Notes under the pieces: generated by a model
The model's database searches: none
Seen by the model: the letters and a program-made list of their open reading frames with translations, nothing else
Told to the model about the DNA's origin: nothing
Shown here: positions 53,929 to 62,992 of the stretch, in pieces
How the letters are laid out: each line of letters starts with the position of its first letter
Numbering within the stretch: position 1 is the stretch's first letter
From: Agrobacterium cucumeris
GTDB lineage: Bacteria; Pseudomonadota; Alphaproteobacteria; Rhizobiales; Rhizobiaceae
Direction: 5' to 3'
Assembly (NCBI RefSeq): GCF_030036535.1
Contig: NZ_CP080387.1
Span: 248,001 to 312,000 of the forward strand
Length of the DNA stretch: 64,000 nt
Translations under genes and position numbers: made by a program

Positions 53929-55749
53929 TCAATGGAAGAGCACGCTTGCGCCCTGATCGGCCGGGCCGGCATTGCGGCGGAAGGGGGCGAAAAGTTCGCG
54001 GCCCATGCCCCATTCATTGCCGGAAAGATCGGCGCGTGCCGGTTCGCGTTTCGCCAGTTCAGCGGCGGACACCAGCACTTCCAGCGTTCCAGAAATGGCA
54101 TCGAGACGGATGATGTCGCCATCACGGATGAGCGAGATCGGGCCGCAATCGGAAGCCTCCGGCGTGACGTGGATAGCGGCCGGCACCTTGCCTGATGCGC
54201 CGGACATGCGCCCATCCGTCACCAGCGCCACCTTGAAGCCGCGATCCTGCAAAACGCCGAGCGGCGGTGTCAGGCGGTGCAGTTCCGGCATGCCATTGGC
54301 CTTCGGCCCCTGGAAGCGGACGACGGCGATGAAGTCGCGGTTGAGCTTGCCGTCCTTGAAGGCATCCTGAAGTGCCTGCTGGTCGTCGAAAACGATAGCG
54401 GGCGCTTCGATGATGTGGCGTTCCGGCTTGACGGCGGAGATCTTGATAACGGATTTGCCGAGATTGCCCGTCAGCATCTTCAGGCCGCCGGTCGGCTGAA
54501 ACGGCGTTTCGATGCTGGAAAGCACTTTCGGATCATGGCTCTGCTCGGGGGAGGGCTCACGGGTTACCGCGCCCTTTTCATCGAGCTTGGCATCCACGGT
54601 ATAGGCTGCAAGACCCTGTCCGAAGACGGTGCGCACATCATCATGCACAAAGCCCTGCTTCAAGAGCTGCTTGATGAGGAAACCCATGCCGCCGGCGGCG
54701 TGGAAATGGTTCACATCGGCAAGACCGTTGGGATAAACGCGGGCGAGCAGCGGCACGATATCCGAGAGATCGGAAATATCCTGCCAGGTGAGGATGATGC
54801 CGGCGGCGCGCGCCATGGCGATCAGATGCATGGTGTGGTTGGTGGAACCACCCGTTGCATGCAGGCCGACAACGCCGTTGACGACCGACCGTTCATCGAT
54901 CATCTCGCCCGCCGGTGTGAATTCATTGCCCTGCGCAGTGATTGCCAAAGCGCGCTTGGCAGCTTCACGCGTCAGCGCATCGCGCAGCGGTGTGCCGGGA
55001 TTGATGAAGGAGGAGCCTGGCATATGGAAGCCCATGATCTCCATCAGCATCTGGTTGGAGTTCGCCGTGCCGTAGAAGGTGCAGGTGCCGGGGCCGTGAT
55101 AGGATTTCGATTCCGCCTCCAGAAGCTCGGCGCGACCGACCTTGCCTTCGGCATAAAGCTGACGGATACGGGACTTCTCATCGTTCGGCAGGCCTGATGT
55201 CATCGGGCCGGCGGGAACGAAGACGGCGGGCAGATGGCCGAAGGCCAGTGCCGCAATCACGAGGCCGGGCACGATCTTGTCGCAGACGCCGAGATAGACG
55301 GCGGCGTCGAACATGTTGTGCGACAGGCCGATGCCGGCCGCCATGGCGATGGCATCGCGGGAAAACAGCGAAAGCTCCATGCCCGGCTGCCCTTGCGTCA
55401 CGCCATCACACATGGCCGGAACCGCGCCCGCCACCTGGGCGATGCCACCCGCCTCCTTGGCCGCATCGCGAATGATCGCCGGGAAGGTCTCATAGGGCTG
55501 GTGCGCCGACAGCATGTCGTTATAGGCGGTGATGATGCCGAGGTTTGGAACCCGGTCGCCGGCAAGGATGTCCTTGTCGGCGGGGGAACAGACCGCAAAC
55601 CCGTGCGCAAGGTTGCCGCAGGAAAGCACGGAACGGTGAACGCCTTTTGAGACCTGCAGCCGCAACCGCTCGAGATAAGTCTCGCGGTAAGGCTTGGAAC
55701 GTTCGACGATGCGGGCGGTGATGGCCTGAATGCGGGAATCGGCGGACAT
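53929..55749 (-). CDS. edd: 6-phosphogluconate dehydratase
   Basis: Edd converts 6-phosphogluconate to 2-keto-3-deoxy-6-phosphogluconate in the Entner-Doudoroff pathway. The 606-residue length is standard for this IlvD/Edd family member. Patterns include [60 protein letters not shown] (cluster Cys) and [19 protein letters not shown]. It is the last gene of zwf-pgl-edd, with about 127 bases between pgl and edd. Confidence 0.96.
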   Translation of the reverse strand: MSADSRIQAITARIVERSKPYRETYLERLRLQVSKGVHRSVLSCGNLAHGFAVCSPADKDILAGDRVPNLGIITAYNDMLSAHQPYETFPAIIRDAAKEAGGIAQVAGAVPAMCDGVTQGQPGMELSLFSRDAIAMAAGIGLSHNMFDAAVYLGVCDKIVPGLVIAALAFGHLPAVFVPAGPMTSGLPNDEKSRIRQLYAEGKVGRAELLEAESKSYHGPGTCTFYGTANSNQMLMEIMGFHMPGSSFINPGTPLRDALTREAAKRALAITAQGNEFTPAGEMIDERSVVNGVVGLHATGGSTNHTMHLIAMARAAGIILTWQDISDLSDIVPLLARVYPNGLADVNHFHAAGGMGFLIKQLLKQGFVHDDVRTVFGQGLAAYTVDAKLDEKGAVTREPSPEQSHDPKVLSSIETPFQPTGGLKMLTGNLGKSVIKISAVKPERHIIEAPAIVFDDQQALQDAFKDGKLNRDFIAVVRFQGPKANGMPELHRLTPPLGVLQDRGFKVALVTDGRMSGASGKVPAAIHVTPEASDCGPISLIRDGDIIRLDAISGTLEVLVSAAELAKREPARADLSGNEWGMGRELFAPFRRNAGPADQGASVLFH

Positions 55750-55875
55750 GGGCGTTCATCCTGTTCGTTGGTCGGCAACCGGCGTTCCGGGAGGTGAACG
55801 GCCGGTTGTCGTGTTTCTGTCTTCATGTCTTCGGGGCGCTTGTCGCCGGGCCGCGTGTGCGGCGGTACTTTCGGC

Positions 55876-56583
55876 TTACGGCGCCCAGTATATATCCACG
55901 AGCGTTTCTGCGCGGTTCAGCACGGCACGAACAGGCATTTCGTCCTCATCCTCGCCTGACTGAGCTTTTTCAAGCGTCGCCTTCTTGGCTGCACCTTCAA
56001 TGTGCAGCACCAGAAAATCGGCATCATGCAGGCTGGAGAAATTGAAGGTCAACCGCTCCTCTCCCGCATTTTCCGCCGCCATGGTCAAGACGCCGCGTGG
56101 CTCATCAAGGTCCAGCGCCTCATAGAGATTGTCGCCACCGGGGAAGAACGATGCCGTATGGCCATCCGTTCCCATACCCAGAATGACCACATCGAAAGGA
56201 TCGCAGATCGCTTCGGTCTTGACGGTTGCGAGCGTTGCCGCATCCTCCGGCGAGGCTGCCGACTGGAAAAGCGGCACGAAATAGGCCGCCTTCGCCTTGT
56301 CCTGCAACAGGTTCTCGGCGACGAGGCGATGGTTCGAACGATCACTTTCCGGCGGCACGAAACGTTCGTCCACCAGCGTCACGCTGATATTGGGCCAGTC
56401 GAGATCGTGTTTGGAAAGCGCCTGGAAGAACAGTTTCGGCGTCGAGCCGCCGGAAACGGCAATGCTCGCCGTGCCGCGCTCCTGCGTTGCGGCCGAAAGG
56501 CGGCTGGCAACTTCTGTTGCCAGTGCGGAGGCGAGGTCGGCGGCGCTGTCGAAGACATGTAATGTCTCACTCATCTCCGTCAT
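55876..56583 (-). CDS. pgl: 6-phosphogluconolactonase
   Basis: Pgl hydrolyses 6-phosphogluconolactone. The protein (235 residues from ATG 56583; an alternative start at 56574 gives 232) has SIAVSGGSTPKLFFQALSKH, VTLVDERFVPPESDRSNHRL and VVILGMGTDGHTASFFPGGD. It starts three bases after the zwf stop, so translation is probably coupled. GGAG lies seven bases before the chosen ATG. Confidence 0.93.
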   Translation of the reverse strand: MTEMSETLHVFDSAADLASALATEVASRLSAATQERGTASIAVSGGSTPKLFFQALSKHDLDWPNISVTLVDERFVPPESDRSNHRLVAENLLQDKAKAAYFVPLFQSAASPEDAATLATVKTEAICDPFDVVILGMGTDGHTASFFPGGDNLYEALDLDEPRGVLTMAAENAGEERLTFNFSSLHDADFLVLHIEGAAKKATLEKAQSGEDEDEMPVRAVLNRAETLVDIYWAP

Positions 56584-56585
56584 CC

Positions 56586-58061
56586 TCAATCTCCATCGTG
56601 CCAGGTGCGACCGTCACGCTCGATCAGCGCGATCGAGCCGCTCGGACCCCAGGTGCCGGCGGTATAACCCTGCACGCCCTGCGCCAGTTCTTCCCAGCTC
56701 TTGAGAATGGGGTCGATCCAGTCCCACGCGGCCTCGACTTCGTCGCGGCGCATGAACAGCGTCTGGTTGGAGCGGATGGTGTCCATCAACAACCGCTCAT
56801 AGGCATCGGGGCTGCGCACGTTGAAGGCTTCGGCGAAGCTCATATCCAGCGACACCTGGCGCAGGCGCATGCCGCCCGGGCCGGGGTCCTTGATGAGCAG
56901 CGACTGCTTGACGCCTTCATCCGGCTGCAGGCGGATGACCAGCTTGTTGGCCTCGATCTTGCCGGCCGCATCGTCGAAGATCGAATGCGGGATCTGCTTG
57001 AAGGTGACGACGATTTCCGAAACGCGGGTCGCGAGGCGCTTGCCGGTGCGGATGTAGAAAGGAACGCCGGCCCAGCGCCAGTTGGCGATTTCGGCCTTGA
57101 TGGCGACGAAGGTTTCGGTGTTGGAAACGCCGCCTTCCAGCTCTTCCAGATAGCCCTTCACCGGGCCACCGGCGGAAGCACCGGCACGGTACTGGCCGCG
57201 AACCGTCTGCTTTTCGACATTGCTGGTGTTGATCGGCTTCAGGGAGCGCAGAACCTTGAGCTTTTCGTCACGCACGGCTTCCGCATTCATGGATGCGGGC
57301 GGCTCCATGGCCACGAGGCAAAGCAGCTGGAGGATATGGTTCTGCACCATATCGCGCAGCGCACCGGCCTTGTCGTAATAACCGGCGCGACCTTCAAGGC
57401 CGACGGCTTCGGCAACGGTGATCTGCACGTGGTCGATATGGGCGGAGTTCCACAGCGGCTCGTAAAGCGCATTGGCGAAACGCAGCGCCATCAGGTTCTG
57501 CACCGTCTCCTTGCCGAGATAGTGGTCGATGCGGAAAATCTGCTCTTCCTTGAAGACGTGGCCGATTGTGTCGTTCAGTTCCTGCGCGGAAGCGAGATCG
57601 CGGCCGATCGGCTTTTCAACGACGATGCGGGTCGAGCGGGTGATCAGCTTGTGCTCGCGGATCTTGTCGGCAATATCGCCGAAAATGCCCGGTGCGACGG
57701 CCAGATAAAAGGCGCGGATGCGATCCTTGCCCTCATCGAGCAGCTTCTTCAGCACGTCCCAGCCATTGCTGCCCTTGGCATCAACAGGCACGTAGAAAAG
57801 CCGGTTGAGGAACAGCGTGACCTGCGCGTCGTCATATTCGCCGGCCTTCAGGTGCTCCTTCAGCGCGTCCTGCGCGAATTTGCGATATTCCTCATGGCTC
57901 ATGACCGAACGCGACGCACCGATGATGCGGGTCGGCTCCGTGAACTGGCCTTCGACCTGCCGGTGATAAAGGGCCGGCAGAAGCTTGCGCTCGGCAAGAT
58001 CGCCCGTGCCGCCGAAAACGACACAATCAAAAGGTTCAACAGGAATGATCTGACTGCTCAT
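56586..58061 (-). CDS. zwf: Glucose-6-phosphate 1-dehydrogenase
   Basis: Zwf makes 6-phosphogluconolactone and NADPH. The 491-residue protein has the Rossmann motif VVFGGTGDLAERKLLPALYH and the substrate motif RIDHYLGKETVQNLMALRFA. I start it at MSSQIIPVEPFDCVVFG (58061); the longer frame from 58097 adds 12 non-family residues. It is the first gene of the zwf-pgl-edd operon; its promoter should lie in 58062-58197, which is AT-rich around 58095-58160. Confidence 0.96.
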   Translation of the reverse strand: MSSQIIPVEPFDCVVFGGTGDLAERKLLPALYHRQVEGQFTEPTRIIGASRSVMSHEEYRKFAQDALKEHLKAGEYDDAQVTLFLNRLFYVPVDAKGSNGWDVLKKLLDEGKDRIRAFYLAVAPGIFGDIADKIREHKLITRSTRIVVEKPIGRDLASAQELNDTIGHVFKEEQIFRIDHYLGKETVQNLMALRFANALYEPLWNSAHIDHVQITVAEAVGLEGRAGYYDKAGALRDMVQNHILQLLCLVAMEPPASMNAEAVRDEKLKVLRSLKPINTSNVEKQTVRGQYRAGASAGGPVKGYLEELEGGVSNTETFVAIKAEIANWRWAGVPFYIRTGKRLATRVSEIVVTFKQIPHSIFDDAAGKIEANKLVIRLQPDEGVKQSLLIKDPGPGGMRLRQVSLDMSFAEAFNVRSPDAYERLLMDTIRSNQTLFMRRDEVEAAWDWIDPILKSWEELAQGVQGYTAGTWGPSGSIALIERDGRTWHDGD

Positions 58062-58197
58062 ATCGATTCTCTCGATCTTCAAGGGTTGGGGCATCAATAA
58101 TCTAATCGATTTAAAAATGCCAGACTCAGTTATGTGAAATTATGAATTTTGGCTTTTTTCGCCCGTCCTGTTTCGATAACCGGCTGTAAACATTATC

Positions 58198-59484
58198 CTA
58201 AAACCTGTCTCGCAACGCATACCAGGAAAGCGCCAGGAAAAGCAGCGGCGCGCGCAGTGACGCTCCGCCGGGGAAGGAGGGCACCTTCAGGCGCGCGAAG
58301 GGTGCCAGCATGTCCTGTTTGCCGAGTACGAGATCGGCATAGAGCTTGCCGCAATAATTCGACAGCATCACCCCATGGCCGGAATAACCGCCGATGGAGG
58401 TGACGCCGGGCATGACTTCGCGCACGAACACCTGTCGCGGCAGGGTGATGCCGACGGAGCCGCCCCAGGAATGGGTGATGTCGATATTCTTCAGCGCGGG
58501 ATAGATTTCCGCTATCTGCCGGCGAATATGGGTGGAAATGTCGCGCGGCGTATCGGCCGTATAGGCCTCACGTCCGCCGAACAGCAGACGGTTGTCGGCC
58601 GTCTTGCGGAAATAGCGCACCACGAAACGCGAATCCGCCACGGCTTCCCGGCCTGGGATGATGTCGGGAAACGCATCGAGCGGTGCCGTCGCGCCAATGA
58701 AGGAGCGGATCGGCATGATATGGGCGGCCGTTACCGGCTCCAGATTGCCGATATAGGCATTGGTCGCGATCAGCACCTTTGTCGCCGTCAGATTGCCGAA
58801 GGGCGTTTCGATGATCGTCTTGCCGCCGGACTGGCGGATGGATTTCGCCGGCGTCATTTCATGGATGGCGGCACCCGCAGCTTTCGCCGCCCTTGCCAGC
58901 CCGACCAAGAGCTTCAACGGATGGATATGGCCGGTGCCGGTATCGCGCGTGCCACCGAAATAATGGGTGGAGCCAACACGTTTGCGCGCTTCGCCCCGTT
59001 CCATGTAGGAAATATGCGGATAGCCGTAGCGATTGTTCATCGCATCGACGCTTTTGCGATAGTCGTCCTCGTAAGCGGCCTTGTGCGCCACATAAAGCTG
59101 CCCCGGCAGATACTCCATGTCGATGCCGCGATTGACGGCGAAGCTGCGCACGTAGTTCTTGGCATCCTCGGCAATATCGAACAGTAGCTTGGATTGCTCA
59201 AAGCCGATCTCATGTTCCATCTCGTCGGGAAACGAGCGCTGGCCGGTGCCGAACTGGCCGCCATTGCGGCCGGACGCGCCATCGCCGAACCGATGCGCTT
59301 CGATGAGGGCGACGGAGACGCCATTTTCGGCGAGGTTACAGGCGGCCTGAAGACCGGTGTAGCCGCCGCCGATAATCGCGACGTCCACTTCTTTCGATCC
59401 GTCGAGAGCGGGATAGTCCGGCCGCTCACCGACGGTTGCCTGATACCAGGAAATTCCGGGCGCAATCGGGCTTTGCCATGTCAT
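58198..59484 (-). CDS. puuB: Gamma-glutamylputrescine oxidase-like FAD oxidoreductase
   Basis: The 428-residue protein has a dinucleotide-binding start (VDVAIIGGGYTGLQAACNLA) after about 30 residues and a DAO-type body (GDGASGRNGGQFGTGQRSFP, IGATAPLDAFPDIIPGREAV). It ends GGYSGHGVMLSNYCGKLYADLV plus a tail. The gene is 14 bases behind the puuA-like glutamine synthetase, as in putrescine-use loci, where the pair would oxidise gamma-glutamylputrescine. Other amine substrates are possible. Confidence 0.8.
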   Translation of the reverse strand: MTWQSPIAPGISWYQATVGERPDYPALDGSKEVDVAIIGGGYTGLQAACNLAENGVSVALIEAHRFGDGASGRNGGQFGTGQRSFPDEMEHEIGFEQSKLLFDIAEDAKNYVRSFAVNRGIDMEYLPGQLYVAHKAAYEDDYRKSVDAMNNRYGYPHISYMERGEARKRVGSTHYFGGTRDTGTGHIHPLKLLVGLARAAKAAGAAIHEMTPAKSIRQSGGKTIIETPFGNLTATKVLIATNAYIGNLEPVTAAHIMPIRSFIGATAPLDAFPDIIPGREAVADSRFVVRYFRKTADNRLLFGGREAYTADTPRDISTHIRRQIAEIYPALKNIDITHSWGGSVGITLPRQVFVREVMPGVTSIGGYSGHGVMLSNYCGKLYADLVLGKQDMLAPFARLKVPSFPGGASLRAPLLFLALSWYALRDRF

Positions 59485-59498
59485 GCTTTAACAACCCC

Positions 59499-60890
59499 TC
59501 ACACGTTGAGAAGCAGGAATTCCCGCTCCCAGGGGCTGATGACCTGCATGAAGGTCTCGAATTCCCCGCGTTTCAGGCCGGCATAGAGGCCGACAAATTC
59601 ATGGCCGAACACCCGGTCGAACTGCTCTTCGCCTTCCAGCAGCGCCACGGCCTCCAGCAGGCCACGCGGCAGGTCGATGGAGCCTTCATTGGCCGTCTCG
59701 GCGGTCGGTTCGGTCGGCTCGATATTGTTGACGATGCCAAGCCAGCCGCAGCCGAGTGACGCGGCAAGCGCAAGATAGGGATTGGCGTCGGAACTCGGCA
59801 GTCGGTTTTCGACACGGCGCGCCTGCGGGCTGGAAATCGGCACCCGGAAGGCGGTCGTGCGGTTGTCGTAACCCCAGGCATTGTTGACCGGGCAGGCCAT
59901 GTCGGGCGTTAGGCGACGATAGGAATTCACGTAGGGCGCGAGCATAACCAGTGCATTCGGCACATAACGCTGCATGCCGCCCACGAAGGAAAAGAACTCC
60001 TTGGAGGGGCCGCCATCCTTGTTCGAGAAAATATTGCGGCCGCTGTCGATCTCCACCACCGACTGGTGGATATGCATGGCCGAACCCGGCTGGCCCTGCA
60101 TCGGCTTGGCCATGAAGGTGGCGTAGATGCCGTGCTTCAGTGCCGCCTCGCGGATGGTGCGCTTGAACAGGAATACCTGGTCGGCAAGCTGGATCGGGTC
60201 GCCATGGCGCAGGTTGATTTCCAGCTGCGCCGGGCCTTCCTCATGGATCAGCGTGTCGATCTCGAGACCCTGTTTTTCCGAGAAGTGATAGATGTCGTCG
60301 ATCAGCTCGTCGAACTCGTTGATGCCGGCAATCGAATAGCTCTGCCCGCCGACGATCGACCGGCCGGAGCGCCCCTTCGGCGGATGCAGCGGATAGTCCG
60401 GGTCGTCGTTCATGGCGACGAGATAAAATTCGATTTCCGGCGCAACGACCGGCTTCCAGCCCTTTTCGGTATAGAGCGAAAGCACGTTCTTCAAAACGTT
60501 GCGCGGCGTGTAGGGAACGAAATTGCCCTCGGCATCCACGACGTCGCAGATCACCTGCGCGGTCGGATCGCTTTCCCACGGCACGACGGACAGGGTGGAA
60601 AGATCAGGCACCAGCTTCAGGTCGCTGTCGCGCGGCTCATAACGGAAATTCGCCGTCTCGTCAGGGTATTCGCCTGATATCGTATGGCGATAGAGCGCGG
60701 ATGGCAGGGCGAGCGATGTGTCGCCCGTGAATTTCGCCGTTGGCATCATCTTGCCGCGTGCAACGCCGGCAAGATCGGGCGTGATGCATTCTATATCCTC
60801 GATACCGCGCGCGCGCAGCCATTGCGCGGCTTCGCGCCAGGAGGAAACGCCACGGGTTGAGGAAAGGTCGAGGGGAGGTGTCTTTGCCAT
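59499..60890 (-). CDS. puuA: Glutamine synthetase-family gamma-glutamylpolyamine synthetase
   Basis: The 463-residue protein starts MAKTPPLDLSSTRGVSSWRE at 60890; an extension from 60935 lacks family sequence. GS catalytic-domain motifs are visible: VVAPEIEFYLVAM, PAQLEINLRHGD, ATFMAKPMQGQPGSAMHIHQ and the NRTTAFRVPISSPQARRVEN region. The short N-terminal domain and the puuB-like neighbour point to gamma-glutamylputrescine synthetase rather than nitrogen-assimilating GlnA. The exact amine is not certain. Confidence 0.82.
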   Translation of the reverse strand: MAKTPPLDLSSTRGVSSWREAAQWLRARGIEDIECITPDLAGVARGKMMPTAKFTGDTSLALPSALYRHTISGEYPDETANFRYEPRDSDLKLVPDLSTLSVVPWESDPTAQVICDVVDAEGNFVPYTPRNVLKNVLSLYTEKGWKPVVAPEIEFYLVAMNDDPDYPLHPPKGRSGRSIVGGQSYSIAGINEFDELIDDIYHFSEKQGLEIDTLIHEEGPAQLEINLRHGDPIQLADQVFLFKRTIREAALKHGIYATFMAKPMQGQPGSAMHIHQSVVEIDSGRNIFSNKDGGPSKEFFSFVGGMQRYVPNALVMLAPYVNSYRRLTPDMACPVNNAWGYDNRTTAFRVPISSPQARRVENRLPSSDANPYLALAASLGCGWLGIVNNIEPTEPTAETANEGSIDLPRGLLEAVALLEGEEQFDRVFGHEFVGLYAGLKRGEFETFMQVISPWEREFLLLNV

Positions 60891-61061
60891 GGTTGCCTGT
60901 TTCTTCGGGCGGAGCATGGTTTTCTTCGGGGGCATGTATCACCGGGTCTGTGTTTCGACTGGCGCCATCATAACCGTAGTTTGGCAATTGGCGAGGGGGA
61001 AAGCGCCATTGACAATGGGCGGCACTTCGAAAAGAGGAAAGGAAACGGATCGGATGGAATG
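60891..61061. promoter_or_regulatory. Divergent intergenic region puuA / HI0933-type gene
   Basis: These 171 bases hold the promoters of two divergent genes. Apart from AGGAAAGGAAACGG near 61035-61048, a purine-rich site for the rightward gene, no clear operator is visible. Confidence 0.4.
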
Positions 61062-62243
61062 ATGACAGAGAAATGTGACGTGCTGATTTTGGGGGCGGGC
61101 GCCGCTGGCATGATGTGCGCCATCCGCGCCGGCCAGCGCGGCCGTTCCGTCATCATTCTTGACCATGCCAGGGCGCCGGGGGAGAAAATCCGCATCTCCG
61201 GCGGCGGTCGCTGCAATTTCACCAATATCCATGCCGGGCCGAAGAATTATCTCTCCGCCAACCCGCATTTCGCCAAATCCGCGCTCGCCCGTTATACGCC
61301 GCGCGATTTCATTGCGCTGGTGGAAAAACACCGCATCGCCTGGCATGAAAAGACGCTCGGCCAGCTGTTTTGCGACGATAGCGCCAAGGACATCATCCGC
61401 ATGCTGCTTGGCGAAATGCAGGCGGTGAATGCGAAGCTGCGGCTCGAAACTGCTGTCTCGACCGTCGCCCATGATGGCGGGCGTTTTCGCGTGACCACGT
61501 CTGGCGGCGTCATTGAGGCCCAAAGCCTTGTCGTGGCGACAGGCGGCAAGTCGATCCCGAAAATGGGTGCGACGGGTTTTGCCTATCAGATCGCCGAACA
61601 ATTCGGCCTCAAACTCATCGAAACGCGTCCCGGCCTGGTGCCGCTGACGCTCGATCCCGCAGCGCTTGAAAGGCTGAGCCCGCTTGCCGGTGTCGCGGTT
61701 CCAGCTGAAATTTCGCACGGCAAGACGGCTTTCAACGAAGCACTGCTGTTCACCCATCGCGGTTTGAGTGGCCCGTCGATCCTGCAAATTTCCTCCTATT
61801 GGCGGGAGGGTGATGTCATCCGTCTGAAACTGGAGCCGGGGCGCGATATTGTTGCGTTGCTGAAAGAGGCTAAACAGAAGAACGGTCGTCAGTCCGCGCA
61901 AACTGCTCTTGCAGAAATCCTGCCGAAACGGCTCGCCCAGCATGTGGTCGAACAATCCGGCCTGACCGGCAATCTCGCCGATATGTCGGACAAGGCTTTG
62001 GCAAAGCTGGCCGGTGAGGTGCAGGACTGGCAGATCAAACCCGCCGGTTCTGAAGGTTATCGCACGGCGGAAGTCACACTTGGCGGCGTGGACACGACCG
62101 GCCTCGATTCCCGCAACATGGCGGCAAAATCGGTCGCCGGCCTCTATTTCATCGGCGAATGTGTTGATGTGACCGGTTGGCTCGGCGGTTATAATTTCCA
62201 GTGGGCCTGGGCATCCGGGCAGGCGGCAGGCGAATTCGCGTGA
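61062..62243 (+). CDS. HI0933/BaiN-type FAD-dependent oxidoreductase
   Basis: The 393-residue flavoprotein has CDVLILGAGAAGMMCAIRAG and the family motif ISGGGRCNFTNIHAGPKNYL, followed by LVVATGGKSIPKMGATGFAY, HRGLSGPSILQISSYWREGD and, near the end, GLYFIGECVDVTGWLGGYNFQ. The start at ATG 61062 (MTEKCD; the preceding codon 61059 is also ATG) has GGATGGA close by; the open frame back to 60981 is not family sequence. Homologues are mostly uncharacterised flavoproteins; a function cannot be given. Confidence 0.85.
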   Translation: MTEKCDVLILGAGAAGMMCAIRAGQRGRSVIILDHARAPGEKIRISGGGRCNFTNIHAGPKNYLSANPHFAKSALARYTPRDFIALVEKHRIAWHEKTLGQLFCDDSAKDIIRMLLGEMQAVNAKLRLETAVSTVAHDGGRFRVTTSGGVIEAQSLVVATGGKSIPKMGATGFAYQIAEQFGLKLIETRPGLVPLTLDPAALERLSPLAGVAVPAEISHGKTAFNEALLFTHRGLSGPSILQISSYWREGDVIRLKLEPGRDIVALLKEAKQKNGRQSAQTALAEILPKRLAQHVVEQSGLTGNLADMSDKALAKLAGEVQDWQIKPAGSEGYRTAEVTLGGVDTTGLDSRNMAAKSVAGLYFIGECVDVTGWLGGYNFQWAWASGQAAGEFA

Positions 62244-62281
62244 TCGTCTCTGGTCGTGGAAAAGTTCGGACCTCTCTCCTT

Positions 62282-62391
62282 CGTCATGCCGGACTTGATC
62301 CGGCATCCAGCCACGGCGCGTCTGCGCCGTGAAGAGTCTTTCGCGATCAAGGACTTGATCGCGCTGGACCCCGGAACTAGTCCGGGGTGAC
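62282..62391. repeat. RIME-like palindromic intergenic element, copy 2
   Basis: The 110-base element has outer arms CGTCA.../...TGACG, an arm CCGGACTTGATCCGG with a partner CCCCGGAACTAGTCCGGGG, inner palindromes ACGGCGC/GCGCCGT and GCGATCAAG/CTTGATCGC. Layout and order match the element at 43843-43957, although the stems differ in sequence. It follows the HI0933-type gene. Confidence 0.7.
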
Positions 62392-62604
62392 GGAGTGCGG
62401 ATGTGACCTGTTCGCCAACTCAATTTCAGTTCGTAAAGTTGTGGCCCTTCCTCGCCCTTTTAACATTCTGTTAATGGGCACCGAGTCATCCTGAGTGAAT
62501 GCCAGCAAAGCCGGGTTACTCAAGTGATCCCGCTATACATGATGTCCTGCTGGAGGCTCTTAACAGGGCATGGGTCGGTTGAGTTTTTCGTCAGGAGCCC
62601 GCGC
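62392..62604. other. Intergenic region upstream of small ORFs
   Basis: No gene is evident. The sequence TTTAACATTCTGTTAATG (about 62458-62475) contains an imperfect inverted repeat. A ribosome-binding site AGGAG for the 44-residue ORF lies at 62594-62598. Confidence 0.3.
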
Positions 62605-62907
62605 ATGAACAGATCCGCACATCGCCGCCCTCGCGCCATTGCCATCGCCCGCGCCGAAAGCGAGAGCCGGCAGCTGGCTCTTCGACTGACCGTCATCGCC
62701 GCCGGCGCTATCGCGACCCTGATCGCCCTCTTTTACTGATCTGCGGCCCTTCGCCTTCATCAAGCCGATAAGCGCGCTGACAAGCCGCGATGGGCGCGAT
62801 GCCTGCGCCATATCGGCATAAAATTTCTCTTCCTGCTGAATGGCCTCGCGCCGTGTGCGCGGCTGCTGGTTTTCGATGATGGCCCGGGCTGCAAAAATCG
62901 CGTGCAT
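62560..62907 (-). CDS. Small hypothetical protein, 115 aa (candidate)
   Basis: This ORF starts MHAIFAARAIIENQQPRTRR after a very good site, GAGGAGAGTGAC. The first 60 residues are plausible, basic and helical (EEKFYADMAQASRPSRLVSA). The rest is antisense to the 44-residue ORF and has a low-complexity look, so the true 3' end is uncertain. It is convergent with that ORF and divergent from the LysR-type gene at 62993. Confidence 0.4.
   Translation of the reverse strand: MHAIFAARAIIENQQPRTRREAIQQEEKFYADMAQASRPSRLVSALIGLMKAKGRRSVKEGDQGRDSAGGDDGQSKSQLPALAFGAGDGNGARAAMCGSVHARAPDEKLNRPMPC
62605..62739 (+). CDS. Small membrane protein, 44 aa (candidate)
   Basis: A 44-residue ORF, MNRSAHRRPRAIAIARAESE to ALIALFY, follows AGGAG at seven bases. 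It has an Arg-rich N terminus and a hydrophobic C-terminal helix (LTVIAAGAIATLIALFY), the plan of a small single-pass membrane protein. It overlaps an opposite-strand ORF (62560-62907), so at most one may be real over this stretch. It is not long enough to judge by codon use. Confidence 0.35.
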   Translation: MNRSAHRRPRAIAIARAESESRQLALRLTVIAAGAIATLIALFY

Positions 62908-62992
62908 GTCACTCTCCTCGTAATGCGGAGGGCCATGATGCGCGCCGTTTTTTGATTTATCTGCGCAAGAAAATGCGCTACGTTTTTCACCA

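Noticed and set aside
60939..62423. 494-codon minus-strand ORF opposite the HI0933-type gene
   Set aside because: It runs through the RIME-like element and is antisense to a recognised flavoprotein.
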